NCBI GenBank assembly: GCA_017554615.1
Contig: JAFZHY010000017.1
Location: forward strand, 1 to 53,653
DNA from: Clostridia bacterium
Lineage (GTDB): Bacteria > Bacillota > Clostridia > UMGS1840 > HGM11507
Length of the DNA stretch: 53,653 bases
Direction: 5' to 3'
In this document: in pieces, positions 45,583 to 53,494 of the stretch
Position numbering within the stretch: position 1 is the first letter of the stretch
Layout: the number at the start of each line of letters is the position of its first letter
The notes under the pieces: generated by a model
The model's input: only the letters and a program-made list of their open reading frames with translations
Databases searched by the model: none
What the model was told of the DNA's origin: nothing
Program-made: the position numbers and the translations under genes

Positions 45583-47874
45583 TTATTTCTGTAAATCTTT
45601 ATTTCTTATTTCTACACGCCTTACTTTACCGCTTATAGTTTTTGGAAGTTCATCTACAAATTCTACAATTCTTGGATATTTGTAAGGAGCAGTATGAGTC
45701 TTAACATATTCCTGAATTTCTTTTTTAAGTTCATCAGACGGTGTATTTCCTTTAGTAAGAACTATTGTGGCTTTAACAATCTGACCTCTTACTTCGTCAG
45801 GAACAGGAGTTATGGCACATTCTAAAACATATGGAAGTTCCATAATTACGCTTTCTATTTCAAACGGGCCGATACGGTAGCCTGATGATTTAATAACATC
45901 ATCAATACGGCCTACATACCAAAGGTATCCGTCTTCGTCCATTGTTGCCTGATCCCCTGTGTGATAATATCCGTCGTGCCAAGCTTCGTTTGTTTTTTCT
46001 TCATCTAAGTAATATCCTGTAAAGAGTCCGCATGGTGCACCGTCTTTTGTGCGTATGCAGATTTCCCCTGTATCACCAGTTTTACATTCGTTACCGTCAG
46101 CATCTAATAAAACTACGTCATAAAGTGGGCTTGGTCTTCCCATTGAGCCGATTTTTGGTTTTGAGCCTACAAAGTTTGCAATAGAAAGAGTAGTTTCAGT
46201 CTGCCCGAAACCTTCCATAATTGTTAGTCCTGTGGCTTTTTTGAACTGATTAAACACTTCAGGGTTTAATGCTTCTCCTGCAGTTGTAGCATATTCTATT
46301 GAAGATAAATCGTATTTTGATAAATCTTCTTTAATAAAGAATCTGTACATAGTAGGCGGAGCGCAGAATGTTGTTATATTATATTTTTTAAATAAAGGTA
46401 AAATATCTTCTGAACTAAATCTGTCAAAATCATATGTAAATATTCCTGCTTCACATAGCCATTGACCGTAAAGTTTACCCCATAGCGCTTTACCCCAGCC
46501 TGTATCAGAGATGGTAAAGTGAAGACCGTCGCGTTTTACATTGTGCCAATGTTTAGCAGTAGGGTAGTGGCCTAACGCATATTTATATGAATGTGTCGCA
46601 ATACGCGGATAACCTGTTGTGCCTGATGTAAATATCATAAGCATAGGGTCATCGCCGCAAGGAGTGTTTTCATTTCTTTTATAATGAGTGCTGAAACGTT
46701 CCATTTCAGTATTATAATCATTCCATCCGTCTCTTTGTCCGCCAACAAGAATCTTAATCATAGAGTCAAATTCTTTTGATGCCTTTTCTGCCTCGTATGA
46801 AACATCTCCGTCAGCAGTACAAACAATCGCTTTAACCCCTGCAGCCTTGTATCTGTAAGAAAAATCGTGTTCTACCAACTGATTTGTTGCAGGAATAGCA
46901 ATAGCACCTATTTTATGAAGTGCAAGCATACAGAACCAGAACTGATAATGGCGTTTTAATACAAGCATTACTTTATCGCCTTTTTTAATACCGAGCGATT
47001 CAAAATAGTTTGCAGTTTTTGCAGAGTATTTCTTCATATCGCTGAAAGTAAATTTTCTGTCTGATTTATCATTTGCAACCCACATCATTGCTAACTTATC
47101 AGGGTTTTTCTTTGCAATAGCATCAACACAGTCAAAAGCAAAGTTGAATTTATCTTCATTTTTAAATTTAACTCCGTTAAATACACCTTTTTTATCATAG
47201 AAAGATTCTATAAAATTATCAGCAACAGTATGAGATGAGTTTTCTTTAACTTCTGTTTTGGTTTCAATATAAGGAGTTTCAGGATATTCTTCGCTAAAAT
47301 GTCCGTCCTGAGGGTTTAAAACAACTGCGTGAAATTCACATCCGCCCTCGCTTACTGCAATCATACCGTGAGGAATAATACTGTTGTAAAAAATAGAGTC
47401 GCCCTCGTTTAAAATATCAATATGGTCTCCAACCTGCACTTTAAGTGAACCCTTAACGATAACATCAAATTCCTGACCGTTATGAGAACTTAGTTTTATA
47501 GGAGCATTTTGTTCTTCGGCGATATAAGGGAATTTAACTAAGAAAGGTTCTGCAAGTTTTTCTTTGAATTTAGGCGCTAAGTTGTTATACACAACGCCAT
47601 GGCTTTTTAAAATTTTAAGACCTTCTCCTTTTCTTGTAATAGCAAAAGAAGTAAGTGTTGAACTTGTTCCCTCTAAAATATCAACAACTTCAACATTACA
47701 TGCTTTGGCACATTTATAAATAAATGTAAAACTAAAATCAGTTTCTCCCTGCTCTAATACAAGGTAGTCTTCCAAAGACACGCCTGTTAGTTTTGCAAGT
47801 TCTTCTGGGGAGTATCCTTTAGCCTCTCTTAAGTCTTTAATTCTTCCTGCAACCTCTTTTAAACTGTATTCCAT
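45583..47874 (-). CDS. fusion protein: XRE helix-turn-helix, cupin and AMP-forming acyl-CoA synthetase
   Basis: A 763-residue three-part protein. Residues 1-60 look like an XRE-type helix-turn-helix (RIKDLREAKGYSPEELAKLT, GVSLEDYLVLEQGE). Residues about 95-215 look like a cupin barrel (SSHNGQEFDVIVKGSLKVQ, EGDSIFYNSIIPHGM). From about 240 there is a complete acyl-CoA synthetase of the medium-chain/acetate type: IFTSGTTGYPRIATHS (A3), EGFGQTETTLS (A5), YYHTGDQATMDEDGY (A7), GRIDDVIKSSGYRIGPFEIE (A8) and the lysine-bearing KTISGKVRRVEIR (A10). It should activate a carboxylic acid to its CoA thioester; the HTH-cupin part may sense the acid and bind DNA or regulate the enzyme. A T-box leader with its own promoter precedes it. 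Confidence 0.88.
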   Translation of the reverse strand: MEYSLKEVAGRIKDLREAKGYSPEELAKLTGVSLEDYLVLEQGETDFSFTFIYKCAKACNVEVVDILEGTSSTLTSFAITRKGEGLKILKSHGVVYNNLAPKFKEKLAEPFLVKFPYIAEEQNAPIKLSSHNGQEFDVIVKGSLKVQVGDHIDILNEGDSIFYNSIIPHGMIAVSEGGCEFHAVVLNPQDGHFSEEYPETPYIETKTEVKENSSHTVADNFIESFYDKKGVFNGVKFKNEDKFNFAFDCVDAIAKKNPDKLAMMWVANDKSDRKFTFSDMKKYSAKTANYFESLGIKKGDKVMLVLKRHYQFWFCMLALHKIGAIAIPATNQLVEHDFSYRYKAAGVKAIVCTADGDVSYEAEKASKEFDSMIKILVGGQRDGWNDYNTEMERFSTHYKRNENTPCGDDPMLMIFTSGTTGYPRIATHSYKYALGHYPTAKHWHNVKRDGLHFTISDTGWGKALWGKLYGQWLCEAGIFTYDFDRFSSEDILPLFKKYNITTFCAPPTMYRFFIKEDLSKYDLSSIEYATTAGEALNPEVFNQFKKATGLTIMEGFGQTETTLSIANFVGSKPKIGSMGRPSPLYDVVLLDADGNECKTGDTGEICIRTKDGAPCGLFTGYYLDEEKTNEAWHDGYYHTGDQATMDEDGYLWYVGRIDDVIKSSGYRIGPFEIESVIMELPYVLECAITPVPDEVRGQIVKATIVLTKGNTPSDELKKEIQEYVKTHTAPYKYPRIVEFVDELPKTISGKVRRVEIRNKDLQK

Positions 47875-47916
47875 TTATTTTACAACTCCTTTTTAAAAAA
47901 AGATTATAAACTTTAT

Positions 47917-48200
47917 TAAAAAAACCCGTCTCAAATTACTTTGAGACGAGTTGATAAAACCCGCGGTACCACTCAAATTACGGAAAAATTTATCCGTCGC
48001 TTACCGGACTCTGTCAAGCCCTTTGCCTTTACGCAGCAATACGGAAGGAGTCTACTTGCATCCTTTGCTTTCGGTCCTTCGACTCAGAAGTGATAAGTCA
48101 TTGGAAAGTTCTGCTATTGCCTTGCACCAATCGGCAACTCTCTGTAAGCATTACTGCCCGACCGTCTTCGTCACAGTCTTTTTTTGAGATATTCAAATTC
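47917..48200 (-). promoter_or_regulatory. T-box leader 1, upstream of the HTH-cupin-synthetase gene
   Basis: On the minus strand the T-box core AGTGGTACCGCGGG lies at 47958-47973, followed by a terminator stem (CGTCTCAAA with TTTGAGACG) and seven T at 47917-47924. Upstream stem I shows the AGTAA strand, AGAGAG and GGTG elements, and GAACTTTCC as the specifier-side strand. The specifier is probably CUU (Leu) by alignment with leader 2, but the base after it is not the usual purine, and UUU (Phe) in a shifted reading cannot be ruled out. Confidence 0.85.
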
Positions 48201-48206
48201 AGTAGT

Positions 48207-48235
48207 ATTATACTCTTTATAAAAAAATATGTCAA
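48207..48235 (-). promoter_or_regulatory. strong promoter for T-box leader 1
   Basis: On the minus strand a perfect TTGACA (48230-48235), a 17-base spacer and a perfect TATAAT (48207-48212). It lies 23 bases beyond the stop of the upstream ligase gene. Confidence 0.9.
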
Positions 48236-48257
48236 TACTTTTTTAAAATTAAATATA

Positions 48258-50717
48258 TTATTTTTTTAGTCCTAATATTTCTACCGATTCATCGCGCATT
48301 TTATATTTTAGAATTTTTCCTGCAGCATTCATAGGGAACTCTTTTACGAAAACAAAGTATTTAGGAACTTTATGTCTTGCAATAGACATATTACCAAATT
48401 CTTTCATTTCATTTTCGTCGGCAGTCTCTCCTTTGTGAAGTATTATCCAGGCGCAACATTCCTCTCCGTATCTTTCGTCAGGAACGCCTACTACCTGAAC
48501 ATCTTTTACCTTAGGGTTAGTTAAGTAAAATTCTTCAATTTCACGAGGATATAAGTTTTCTCCGCCACGGATAATCATATCCTTTAATCTTCCTGTTACC
48601 TTGTAATAACCGTCAGAAGTTCTAAGACAGATATCCCCTGAATGAAGCCAACCGTCTTTATCAATAGCCTGACTTGTTGCTTCAGGCATTTTGTAATACC
48701 CCTTCATTATGTTAAAGCCTCTTGCTACAAACTCTCCACTTTCTCCGTCAGGCATCTCTTCTCCTGTTTCAGGGTCAATAACCTTACATTCAACACCAGG
48801 GAACGGGCTTCCGACAGTTTCAACACGGTGGTCAATATCTTCATTTACTTCGCCCATTGTACAGCCGGGGGAAGCCTCTGTCTGACCGTAAACCGAAATA
48901 ATCTCTTTCATATTCATTTCGTCGGCAGCGCGTCTCATAAGGTCAGCAGGGCAGTTTGCACCTGCCATAATTCCTGTTCTCATATATGAAAAATCAGTTT
49001 TACTAAAATCAGGATGAGCAAACATTGCAATAAACATGGTAGGAACTCCGTTAAAACAGGTAATATGCTCATCATTAACACAAGACAGGGAAGACTTAGG
49101 CGAGAAATACGGAATAGGGCAAAGAGTACCCCCGTGAGTCATCATTGATGTCATAGATAAAACCATTCCGAAACAGTGGAACATAGGCACCTGAATCATC
49201 ATACGGTCTGCAGTTGATAAGTCCATTCTGTCGCCGATTATTTTACCGTTGTTTACAATATTTCTGTGGGTAAGCATAACCCCTTTAGGAAAGCCTGTTG
49301 TTCCTGATGTATACTGCATATTACATACATCATCAGGTTTAACAAGTGATGCTCTTCTTCTTACTTCTTCTCTTGGAATAAGTGATGCGCGTGAAAGCAT
49401 CTTTTCCCATGTTAAGCATCCATCCATTGAAAACCCTGCAGTAACAACATTTCTTAAAAACGGAAGATTTTTAGAATATAAAGGTTTTCCAGGAGTTAAG
49501 TTTTTAAGTTCAGGACACAAGGTCTGTATAATTTCTTTATAGTTAATATCTTTACAGTACTCTATCATTATAAGAGTATGAGTATCTGACTGTTTTAATA
49601 AATATTCTATTTCGTGAATTTTATAAGCAGTATTTACAGTTACTAAAACTGCTCCGATTTTTGTAGTTGCCCAGAATGTAATAAACCATTCAGGAATATT
49701 GGTAGCCCATACTGCAACATGGTCTCCTGCCTTTACTCCAAGAGAGATAAGCGCAGCAGCACATTCGTCAACATCGCGTCTGAACTGTTCATATGTTCTT
49801 GTGTAATCCAAAGTCGGATATTTAAATGCATATTGGTCAGGATAATTTTCTGCCATAGTATCTAAAACATCTGAAAATGTTGCATCAACAAGGTCATATT
49901 TTTTCCAGACATATGTTCCTGTTTTTGCACGGTTAAAATATGCATGGTCAAAATTTTTCTTTTCCCTTTTAAGTGATGAAATATAATTTGCAAAGTGTGT
50001 AAGAACTATATCTGCATCATTGATTTCTTCGTTCCATGCAGCACAGATAAACCCTTCGTAGTTAAGAGAAGAAAGAGCGTTTATAAGTTTTTCAACAGGT
50101 AATTCTCCCTCGCCGATAAGAACTGTTTTTGAATCTTTCATATCTCCAAGTCTTACATATTTAATATATGCGCCAAGAGTTTTTATAGTGGTTTCTGCAG
50201 TTTCCAAAGCATCAAAATATGTACCTCTTAAATTCCAGGATACGCCTATTGCAGCGCTGGAAAAATAGTTTATAATATCAAGCACCTTTTCGGTGTTTGC
50301 AAGAAAACCTACTGTTTCAAAAAGAATTAAAACATCCTGATTTTCTGCTTTTTTAATAGCAGGGGATAACTTTTCTGATAATATTTCAAAAGGAGTGTCT
50401 TCCATAACTCTTACTATAACATTTGGAATACCTGATTCCTTTGCCATATCCACATATTTTGAAATAAGCGAAGATGTTGTATTCTCATCTTCAACAGGGC
50501 AAGGCATACGAAGAGCGCTAACATGAATGTTTCTGTTGATAAGTTTTCTTCTTGCATCGGCAACACGGTCTCTTCTTAAGATACTGTCGTGATGCTGAGT
50601 GCGTTCCTTAATGGCATCATATATTTCAAACCCTGCAAAACCGTATTCATATGCATACTGGCATACATCAAGAAAAGATGCACGGTTTACATTTTTTGTT
50701 GAAAATACAATTTTCAT
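48258..50717 (-). CDS. fusion protein: AP-endonuclease/sugar-isomerase-type TIM barrel plus AMP-forming acyl-CoA ligase
   Basis: An 819-residue protein. Residues 1 to about 255 resemble the xylose-isomerase-like TIM barrel (AP_endonuc_2): KIVFSTKNVNRASFLDVCQY, YGFAGFEIYDA, LILFETVGFLANTEKVLD, YIKYVRLGDMKDSKTVLIGE, GEGELPVEKLINALSSLNYE. Residues about 270-819 are a full fatty-acid-type CoA ligase: MQYTSGTTGFPKGVMLTHRN (A3), SVYGQTEASPGC (A5), WLHSGDICLRT (A7), GRLKDMIIRGGENLYPREIE (A8), NAAGKILKYKMRDE (A10). The ligase should make an acyl-CoA; the barrel's role is unknown. ATG 50717 lies one base after the LeuA-like stop, with AGGAGG inside that gene, so the two are tightly co-translated. Confidence 0.88.
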   Translation of the reverse strand: MKIVFSTKNVNRASFLDVCQYAYEYGFAGFEIYDAIKERTQHHDSILRRDRVADARRKLINRNIHVSALRMPCPVEDENTTSSLISKYVDMAKESGIPNVIVRVMEDTPFEILSEKLSPAIKKAENQDVLILFETVGFLANTEKVLDIINYFSSAAIGVSWNLRGTYFDALETAETTIKTLGAYIKYVRLGDMKDSKTVLIGEGELPVEKLINALSSLNYEGFICAAWNEEINDADIVLTHFANYISSLKREKKNFDHAYFNRAKTGTYVWKKYDLVDATFSDVLDTMAENYPDQYAFKYPTLDYTRTYEQFRRDVDECAAALISLGVKAGDHVAVWATNIPEWFITFWATTKIGAVLVTVNTAYKIHEIEYLLKQSDTHTLIMIEYCKDINYKEIIQTLCPELKNLTPGKPLYSKNLPFLRNVVTAGFSMDGCLTWEKMLSRASLIPREEVRRRASLVKPDDVCNMQYTSGTTGFPKGVMLTHRNIVNNGKIIGDRMDLSTADRMMIQVPMFHCFGMVLSMTSMMTHGGTLCPIPYFSPKSSLSCVNDEHITCFNGVPTMFIAMFAHPDFSKTDFSYMRTGIMAGANCPADLMRRAADEMNMKEIISVYGQTEASPGCTMGEVNEDIDHRVETVGSPFPGVECKVIDPETGEEMPDGESGEFVARGFNIMKGYYKMPEATSQAIDKDGWLHSGDICLRTSDGYYKVTGRLKDMIIRGGENLYPREIEEFYLTNPKVKDVQVVGVPDERYGEECCAWIILHKGETADENEMKEFGNMSIARHKVPKYFVFVKEFPMNAAGKILKYKMRDESVEILGLKK

Positions 50718-50718
50718 T

Positions 50719-52107
50719 TTATGCCTCCTCAAATACTATCTTGTTAAGAGCGTTGATATATGCTCTTATACTTGCAGCAACAATATCGTCAGAAATACCG
50801 TTTCCTGAATATAATTTTCCGTTATTTCTAAGTCTTACAAGGGCAGAGCCTAACGCTTCTTTACCCTCTGTTACAGAATGAACTTCAAAATCGTCAAGTT
50901 CGTAATGATGGCCCACGCATTGTTCAATAGCACGAAAAGCCGAATCAATAGGTCCGTCGCCAACACTTACGCCACACATAACCTCATCGCCACTCTTTAG
51001 AGTAACCTGAGTCATTGAGCCTGTAATGTTTCCACTTGTTGTAGTATAGTTTTCAAGATGATATGAACTTGGTGCCTGCATAGCATATCCTGCAATCAAC
51101 GCTTCAAGTTCTTTTGCTCCTACTGCATCTTTCTTTTCTAAAACCTTCATAAGTGCTTTATGCACATTCCCACAGTCATATTCAGAAAGGTCGTAACCTA
51201 AAATGCGTGTAGCATGGGTAACTTCTTTAAGTGTACTGTCAGCATCAAGTAAAATCTTTTTCTTTTCACTGACTTCATTTTTTATTTCATAAACTTCACT
51301 TTTTATTGATGAAAGCATATCTTCTATGCTTGAGTGAATTTTAGTGTTGTTAAGGTTAGTTTTTAAATCAAGTTGAGATGAGCAAACATTTATAGCATCT
51401 GCAATTTCGCCTGTAAGCATTATATCATTTCCTGCCATAGCGCATTTAAGACCGTCTGCACCGTTTGTAATTGCGCATATACCTGATGCAACACCCATAT
51501 TGATACGGTCTGATACCTGAACATATAGCGGTATTGATATTTCGCTTTTAATCTTTTTAGTAAGGCTTCCTATTTCTTCAGGAAGAGAAATTCCGGCATC
51601 GTCGCACAGTGTAACTAATGTGGCACCGTTATTTTCTGCTTCTTTTACTGCACTGATAAGAAAGTCAATATCTGCTCTTGTAGCATCAAGTGCGCAAAAT
51701 TCAACATCATCACAAAATTCTTTGGCGCATTTTACAAGTTCGCCGATTTTTAAAGTCATCTTATCTGCTTTTATATGATATGTATATTCCATCTGTACGG
51801 TTGATACAGGAAGTTCAATCTGCAAACGTGGTTTTTTAGCATCTTTTATACATTCCCAGGCATTTTTAATTTCTTCCGAAGAAAAACCTGCAGGAATGGC
51901 AAGATGAGCGTTTTCAACATTATTTGCAATGGTTTTATAAATAATAGTATCTTCTCTTAAATTTTTAATTGGCGCAAGTTCTATAACGTCTGCACCGATA
52001 CTGTCTGCACAGGCTGCAACACTGGTTTTTTCACGAAATAAAAGAGAAACTTCTCTTTCATAAGAAAGTTTTTTAAGTGTAATATCAGAAATATTAATGT
52101 TTTTCAT
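50719..52107 (-). CDS. LeuA-like (HMGL/2-isopropylmalate synthase) protein with degenerate active site and intact C-terminal regulatory domain
   Basis: A 462-residue protein. The C-terminal 130 or so residues match the LeuA dimer/regulatory domain that binds leucine in 2-isopropylmalate synthase (NITGSMTQVTLKSGDEVMCG, VGDGPIDSAFRAIEQC). The N-terminal two thirds look like an HMGL-type TIM barrel, but the DTTLRDGEQ motif reads SDITLKKLSYERE near residue 8, and the metal-binding H-x-H-N-D segment reads VQVSDRIN at about residues 196-203. The usual metal ligands therefore seem lost. ATG 52107 with GAGAGGAG upstream is chosen; the frame from 52188 runs into the T-box terminator. First gene of a leucine-type T-box unit. 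It may be a catalytically inactive sensor or a diverged enzyme. Confidence 0.8.
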   Translation of the reverse strand: MKNINISDITLKKLSYEREVSLLFREKTSVAACADSIGADVIELAPIKNLREDTIIYKTIANNVENAHLAIPAGFSSEEIKNAWECIKDAKKPRLQIELPVSTVQMEYTYHIKADKMTLKIGELVKCAKEFCDDVEFCALDATRADIDFLISAVKEAENNGATLVTLCDDAGISLPEEIGSLTKKIKSEISIPLYVQVSDRINMGVASGICAITNGADGLKCAMAGNDIMLTGEIADAINVCSSQLDLKTNLNNTKIHSSIEDMLSSIKSEVYEIKNEVSEKKKILLDADSTLKEVTHATRILGYDLSEYDCGNVHKALMKVLEKKDAVGAKELEALIAGYAMQAPSSYHLENYTTTSGNITGSMTQVTLKSGDEVMCGVSVGDGPIDSAFRAIEQCVGHHYELDDFEVHSVTEGKEALGSALVRLRNNGKLYSGNGISDDIVAASIRAYINALNKIVFEEA

Positions 52108-52154
52108 TTTGATAAAACTCCTCTCAAAATTATATGTATATAAGTGGTATAAAA

Positions 52155-52438
52155 CAAAAAAACGCTCCCGTCTCTCTGCTTTATTCAAAGAGACGAAAAC
52201 GCAAAGTTCTCCTTCGTTTCCGCGGTACCACTCTTCTTCATCCTAAGGGATGCACTTTAGATGCCAACACATCTTAACTCTGTTACGGGAGTGCCCGTCT
52301 GCCACTACTAATAAATTCACAGCAGCCGCTCCGCGGTGAGTTCAGTAAAACTTTTTTAATGCTTTCCACCAAACAGCATCTCTCTTTAAAAAAAGAATTC
52401 ACTTACTATTCCGCCTCTTAGCGTTTTTAACTTATCGA
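52155..52438 (-). promoter_or_regulatory. T-box leader 2, upstream of the LeuA-like gene, probable leucine specifier
   Basis: On the minus strand stem I opens with GGCGGAATAGTAAGTGAA. It has AGAGAGATGC and GGTGG elements and returns through ACTGAACTCACCGCGG, where GCGG pairs with CCGC and the specifier loop reads GAA-CUC-A, a leucine codon. The T-box core AGAGTGGTACCGCGGAA lies at about 52218-52234, and the terminator is CGTTTTCGTCTCT with AGAGAGACGGGAGCG followed by seven T at 52157-52202. It should permit transcription when tRNA-Leu is uncharged. Confidence 0.87.
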
Positions 52439-52440
52439 TT

Positions 52441-52470
52441 ATTTTAACATATAAACTTATATATTGTCAA
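52441..52470 (-). promoter_or_regulatory. promoter for T-box leader 2
   Basis: On the minus strand a perfect TTGACA (52465-52470), an 18-base spacer and TAAAAT (52441-52446). Confidence 0.8.
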
Positions 52471-52535
52471 TGGTTTTTAAAAAATTTGTTATTGTTTCTT
52501 CGTCATAATATTCGTATATTTTATAAAATTCTATG

Positions 52536-52564
52536 TTGAATTATTTTTATATAATTGATATTAT
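52536..52564 (+). promoter_or_regulatory. promoter for the CDF exporter gene
   Basis: TTGAAT (52536-52541), a 17-base spacer and TATTAT (52559-52564). The 66-base span between the two divergent promoters holds nothing else that I recognise. Confidence 0.55.
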
Positions 52565-52606
52565 AAAACTAAACAGGGTTTATATGTTAAAAAACAAGGA
52601 GGATAT

Positions 52607-53494
52607 ATGAAAGAAGTAAAAAATATTTTTACAGCATTTATATTAAACCTGATATTTTCAGTTTTTGAGTTTTTCGGGGGGATATATACGGGAAGTGTTG
52701 CTGTTATATCAGATTCTGTTCATGATTTAGGGGATGCACTAAGCATCGGTTTATCCTATTTTCTTGAAAAAAAGAGCAGAAAACAGCCTGATGAAAAGTA
52801 CACTTACGGATATTTAAGATATTCGCTTTTAGGAGGGCTTATTACTACTTTAATACTTATACAAGGCTCAGTTATAGTTATAATAAATGCAGGTTTAAGA
52901 TTAGTATACCCTAAAGAAATAAACTATGAGGGAATGATTATTTTTGCTGTTATCGGTCTGATAGTAAACGCTGCCGGTGCGTTTGTTACCCATGGGGGAA
53001 GTTCTCTTAATCAAAGGGCAGTAAATCTTCATATGTTAGAGGATGTGTCAGGCTGGGCAGTGGTGCTAATCGGTGCAGTTATAATGAAGTTTACAAAAAT
53101 TACAGTTTTAGACCCTTTAATGTCCATAGGGGTTGCAGTTTTTATATTCTATAATTCCATAAAAAGTTTTAAAAAGATAATAGAGGTATTTTTAGAAAAA
53201 ACACCTCATAATTTAGAATGTGAAAATATAAGAAAAGAAATTTTGGAAATTAACGGAGTTATTAATGTTCATCATATGCACATATGGAGTATGGACGGAG
53301 TAAATAACTATGCTACCATGCATATAGTTACATCAAATGATTTTAAAGTTATAAAAAAAGAAGTAAAAGAAAAACTTTATCAATATGATATACACCATGC
53401 AACTTTAGAACTTGAAGATGAAAATGAAGAGTGTTTATCAAAAGAATGTAAGACAAAGGATAATAAATGTTCTCACTGTCATCATCATCACTAA
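52607..53494 (+). CDS. cation diffusion facilitator (CDF) family metal exporter
   Basis: A 295-residue protein with six predicted membrane segments and a cytoplasmic C-terminal domain. The transport site is visible as SDSVHDLGDALSIGLSYF in segment 2 (H and D ligands) and NLHMLEDVSGWAVVLIGAV in segment 5, the CzcD/ZitB type of zinc and cobalt exporters. The C-terminal domain has VINVHHMHIWSMDGVNNYA, and the protein ends in a metal-binding tail CSHCHHHH. ATG 52607 has AAGGAGG five bases upstream. Export of Zn2+ is most likely; the metal is not certain. Confidence 0.93.
   Translation: MKEVKNIFTAFILNLIFSVFEFFGGIYTGSVAVISDSVHDLGDALSIGLSYFLEKKSRKQPDEKYTYGYLRYSLLGGLITTLILIQGSVIVIINAGLRLVYPKEINYEGMIIFAVIGLIVNAAGAFVTHGGSSLNQRAVNLHMLEDVSGWAVVLIGAVIMKFTKITVLDPLMSIGVAVFIFYNSIKSFKKIIEVFLEKTPHNLECENIRKEILEINGVINVHHMHIWSMDGVNNYATMHIVTSNDFKVIKKEVKEKLYQYDIHHATLELEDENEECLSKECKTKDNKCSHCHHHH

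Noticed and set aside
47951-48187. 78-codon plus-strand open frame
   Set aside because: It lies entirely on the opposite strand of the T-box leader and is explained by that RNA structure.
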